NCBI RefSeq assembly: GCF_000003855.2
Contig: NW_003101674.1
Coordinates: 1,745,656 to 1,809,655, forward strand
Direction: 5' to 3'
Source of the DNA: Blastomyces gilchristii SLH14081
Taxonomy: Eukaryota; Ascomycota; Eurotiomycetes; Onygenales; Ajellomycetaceae
Length of the DNA stretch: 64,000 nt
Below the pieces are notes generated by a model that saw only the letters and a list, made by a program, of their open reading frames with translations, searched no databases and had not been told where the DNA came from. The position numbers and the translations under genes are program-made. Shown in pieces: positions 60,481 through 64,000 of this stretch; position 1 is the stretch's first letter; each line of letters starts with the position of its first letter.

Positions 60481-61340
60481 TAACTGTCAAGAAAGCCTGA
60501 TTGAAGATGAAGACAGCAGTGTTAACAGATCATAGAAGCACTGCTTTCATTATCACATCTTCTTCTTCTTCTTCTTTTATTTCTCTTACAGCTGTGATAA
60601 TAGTCACTGTGTCTTGCAGTGAGATGTCATCTCTTCTGTCAGTCAGTTTATCTATGTTCAGTACTTTCTCTGTTCTTTCTGTCACTGTTGCAACACTGCT
60701 ATCTTTCTCAGTTAACACAGTAATGTATGACTCTATGTGATCATTCAGAGAGAACTCTGAGAAGAGCTTGATTCTGAGAACAGTGACTCTGAGAAGCTCA
60801 ATTCATAGTTTCTCTTTCACAGCATGTCTGAGCTCTGCTCAGAATGCTGCTGAATTGAATTCACAGAGTTCTGTAATTTCTTTGTCTTCTCTCTATAAGA
60901 AGACTCTGATGTAGTCTCTGACTGACACTGACACTTGTCTGTACTTTGCTAAGCAGCTGAAGAAAGAGGGAATTTTATATATCTGTTTCTTCTCTCACTT
61001 CTGTTATTTCTATTATATCTGCAACAACAACTTCTGTCTCTCTGTAAGTATTACTTCACAGAAAGACATTATATCAGCTCTGACAAGAAGCTCAGATGCT
61101 CAAGCAGTACAGAGTGAGAGTCTTGAAGCTTCAAGTATTGACAGATTCTATTAAGACTGAGAAGATCTCTCTTGCTCATCTGTAAAAGAAGGTGAAAGCA
61201 TGAATCTCTGAGATAAAAAACATCTCAGAATGACTGACTCTAAGAAGAGATCAGTCAGTATCACTATTGAAAGCATCATAGAGACAAATCACTGATTGAA
61301 GAGAATCTCACTCTAATTAAAGCAGATAACTGAGATGCTT
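60481..61340 (+). pseudogene. Unidentified plus-strand ORF remnant, Ser/Thr-rich
   Basis: The plus-strand frame is open at 60501-60740 with a Ser run encoded by TCTTCTTCTTCT. Further frames to about 61330 are readable with few stops (for example SSDAQAVQSESLEASSIDRF near 61090-61150). Ser/Thr-rich, no recognised domain; gag-like composition is an inference. It is cut off by G4 on the opposite strand. Confidence 0.3.
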
Positions 61341-61639
61341 TATAAATTGATAAATTGATATTTCATATATTTCTCATGCTCTTCTACAGCACTGCAGTGC
61401 TAACTTCTCAGCAGATAGATATTAATACTGAAGACTTCAATAGTGAAGAATGAGTTTAATGAGAATATAATTATTGATGAGTAGACTCTGATCCCTCTTT
61501 TTACTTTTTCAGCAGACTGCAGCTCTATTAGAATAGCAGCAGTCTGCAGATTGATAATATTAATCTTTATTAATTTTAAATATCTCTTTCTTTTCTTATT
61601 AACTGCTTCAGAAATTTTACACTTGTGTAGTCTCATTAA

Positions 61640-64000
61640 ACTTCTAAAAATTCTTTGAGAGAAAATAGAAGAAGAGTGCTATAAAGTTCATAAGATATCA
61701 GCTTATTACTGTGAGATTATCTCTAAAAAATCCTTTGAGAAAAATGAGAAGTTTTAAGTAGCATTTCTTACTCAATATTTCTGATATGTAACAGAGTGAT
61801 CTCTACTAGCTGTCTTATTACTTGTAATCTCTTTCTCAGCATTTTTCAAATGCTCAAGCAGTTCTCATGAATTCTCTGACAATGAATAATCTTCTCATTT
61901 TATGAGATATTGAAGCTTGTTATAATATGTTCACTTATTCAATATTTTCTTCATAAGATATTCAGTATCACTCTCAATCTTGATATCATTCAGCTGAGGC
62001 AGCTCTGTCTCAGAGTATTACTTATAGAGCTTTAAATAGAAAATATAAAAAATAAAATGAATTAATTTCAATTCTGAGAGTAATTTTAACTTATATATCT
62101 GTTTATTCATCACTCTTATTACTAGAAAAGATTCTAGTCATCATTCACTAAGCTTCTTATATAGTCTTATTATCTTGATATTCTTTGCTGAAAGAAGTAC
62201 TTGATTCTCTATTAAGAACTTTATTAAAAGATGTTTTTAATTATAGTATTCTATCTACTACTTCTAAGTATAGTAAATGCTATTCATCACCTTCTTATGA
62301 ATTTTATTTAAAAGTGTCAATCTCACTTTTATTTCTGACACTGAGAGATACTCTATTCTCTGTATCTATTCAATATTCTAACTATCTATTCTTCTCTTTG
62401 AAATGTCATCTGTCATGTCACTGTGTAATGAAGAATTATATTCATAATAAGTATAGAAAGAAGATATCTTTAAGATTACATTCTTTACATTACTATACAT
62501 AAATTCAGTGATTAGAAGATGTTTAGATCAATTATTCTGATAATATAAACAGAATACTTGAAGATGCTGTTTTAATATCTGATTCTGATATTCAGTCTGA
62601 TCATCTGTCTGCAGATGAATTACAGTACTGAGAAGATATTTTATTATAAGATAATAGCAAAAGACTGATCAGTACTTGCTAGTGAAGAGAGATTCTTGAT
62701 CTGTTATTAATAATCTTAAAGCACTGTGATCATGAATAATGATATCTAAGAATAGATCAGTCAATTCAGAGACTTTAATCTTTTTATAAGTAGAAATATA
62801 TTTTATCATCTTTGTGAAACAGTTAATAATGATCAAAATTAAGTCATATTCTTTGACTCTTGTTAACTTTAGTAGATCAACTATGAAATCTATTAATAGA
62901 TTCTATTATAAGTTCTTTGAAACAGACAGTGACATTAACTTACTATATTACTTATACTATGAGATCTTTATTCTTTGACAGATATCATAAGTTTTAATAT
63001 ACTCTTTGACATCTGCTCAGAGCTTGTCTTAAATATATTTATATTTTAAAAGCTTCTCAGTCTTCTCTAACTCAAAGTATTCTGTATGAGAATTATTATG
63101 ATGAATTCTCAATAACTTCTGACACACTGCTCTACTATAAGAGACAAAGACTGAATCATTTAGCAGTAGAAGTTCATATTCTTCTAGTTATCAGTAACTT
63201 GATTTCTTAGTAATATTATCTCATTCAGAGTCTGTCTCTTTTAAGTTTAAACTGAATTCTTTCTTCTTCAACTTCTGAATTTAAGCTGTAGTAGAGATAT
63301 TCTTCTTCTGTAACTTATTAATAAATTTTAAAAGTAGTCAAATTAAAAGATTGTAGACTGTTTCATTCTTTATTAATTTAATGATAGTAAGATATAATAT
63401 AAGAAGCTTATGATCTTCAGTATCAGTTCTCTGTAAAGATCTAGATTTTCTTTCACCTTCTATACTGAGTTATACAGCTGTCTTATCAGTGTCATTTCTG
63501 AGCTTCAGAGAACTTTAATTTCCTGTAGCCAGCTTCTTCTGCAGTGATGACAGAGATTCTCTTATAGAATTCTTCTCTAAATTAATAATATTATAATCAG
63601 ATTATCTAGATAATGTATCAGCAGAATTAAGTCAATCTGAACAGTATTAGATATAGAAATCATACTTCAAAAGCAGCTTTACTCATCTGGCTTAATGTTC
63701 TATCAAGCTCTTTGTTATCAAGAAGTAATGCAGATTTGTATAATCAGTAAGAACTTACACTGAGTACTTACTACTCTGAAGATAATATCATCAGATCTTA
63801 AAGAATTTGATAATTACTAACATCTCTTAATTATGAGTATCATATCTTCTCTGTGTAAGTGATAATTTCTTGAAGAAGAAGATCACTGATCTTCATTCAC
63901 AGTGTCTTATAAACTCTGTAAAAAAGTCTTCTTTCACAGATATTTCATCATCTGTATTCTCAGAAGTAATTATTCTCTAATTCTTTCAATATTGAAAGAT
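61640..64000 (-). pseudogene. G4 Ty3/gypsy chromovirus pol (continues beyond window)
   Basis: Minus strand, a family distinct from E, F and G. RNase H is partly readable at about 63830-63590 (TDYTNLHYFLITK, then NSADTLSR). The integrase zinc domain is near 63130-62960, and the core has VNCFTKMIKYISTYKK near 62820 and LLITDQESLFTSKYW near 62700. HLQTDDQTEYQNQILKQHL follows near 62610. A chromodomain is readable at about 62000-61800 (YLIKWEDYSLSENSWELLEHL). Stops and frame changes are frequent. The 5' part, including RT, lies past the window end. The open minus-strand piece at 61636-61400 may be a C-terminal extension. Confidence 0.83.

Noticed and set aside
1..64000. Alternative genetic code (TGA as Trp) suggested by many in-frame TGA codons.
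   Set aside because: TAA and TAG are also frequent in the same frames, TGA often replaces Arg CGA, and paralogues show the change as C-to-T. Mutation explains it better.
1..64000. Mitochondrial or bacterial origin because of low GC.
   Set aside because: Nested chromoviral and copia LTR retrotransposons with target duplications point to a eukaryotic nuclear genome; no mitochondrial or bacterial genes were recognised.
1..64000. CRISPR arrays, tRNA or rRNA genes, telomere repeats.
   Set aside because: No regularly spaced short repeats, no clover-leaf candidates noticed and no conserved rRNA segments or TTAGGG runs seen by eye.

Overview
The window looks like a transposon graveyard from a filamentous fungus, probably an ascomycete (Pezizomycotina); this is inferred from element types and mutation pattern, and no species is claimed. 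I found no intact host gene, rRNA, tRNA or CRISPR array. Nearly all recognisable coding sequence is degraded LTR-retrotransposon, and every reading frame is broken, mainly by TGA, TAA and TAG. CpG is strongly depleted and TpG, CpA and TpA are enriched, as expected from repeat-induced point mutation (RIP) or an equivalent C-to-T process. Comparing paralogous copies inside the window shows this directly: CpG in one copy is TpG or CpA in another, zinc-knuckle Cys codons become Tyr, and the reverse-transcriptase YLDD becomes YLND or YLNN.

Families (my labels). Ty1/copia: C0 (1-3400, +), C1 (11336-12495 plus 33636-37667, -), C2 (58666-59962, +). Ty3/gypsy: G (G1 14935-20320, G2 37668-39443, G3 40469-46666, all +), F (F1 20547-27794, -; F2 in three pieces between 39444 and 58665, +), E (E1 12496-33635, -; E2 48009-56336, -) and G4 (61640-64000, -). 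A short terminal-inverted-repeat DNA element with 8-bp target duplications (MITE1-3 plus a fragment) occurs at 43458-43963, 47893-48008, 56337-56723 and 56724-57223. A fungal transposase-like gene remnant lies at 4250-7480 (-).

Nesting, with target-site duplications (TSDs). C1 is split by E1 (TTTG/TTTG). E1 is split by G1 (its 5' LTR lies in the 280-N gap) and by F1 (ATATG/ATATG). F2 is split by G3 (AAGAG/AAGAG), and G3 is split by MITE1 (ATCAAGAG on both sides). F2 is also hit by MITE copies, one of which is split by E2 (CATT/TATT). Removing the insertions restores consistent element sizes: C1 about 5.2 kb, G about 5.7 kb, E about 8.2-8.3 kb and F 7.25 kb.

The less ordinary signals are these: family E carries a conserved Ser/Thr-rich, Cys-rich open region antisense to gag-pol near its 3' end; CpG survives mainly at the outer edges of elements; MITE1 is almost unmutated inside a heavily mutated host while its relatives are mutated; inverted MITE copies sit back to back across a deletion; and 3.7-11.3 kb holds a transposase-like gene together with heptad-repeat ORF remnants.
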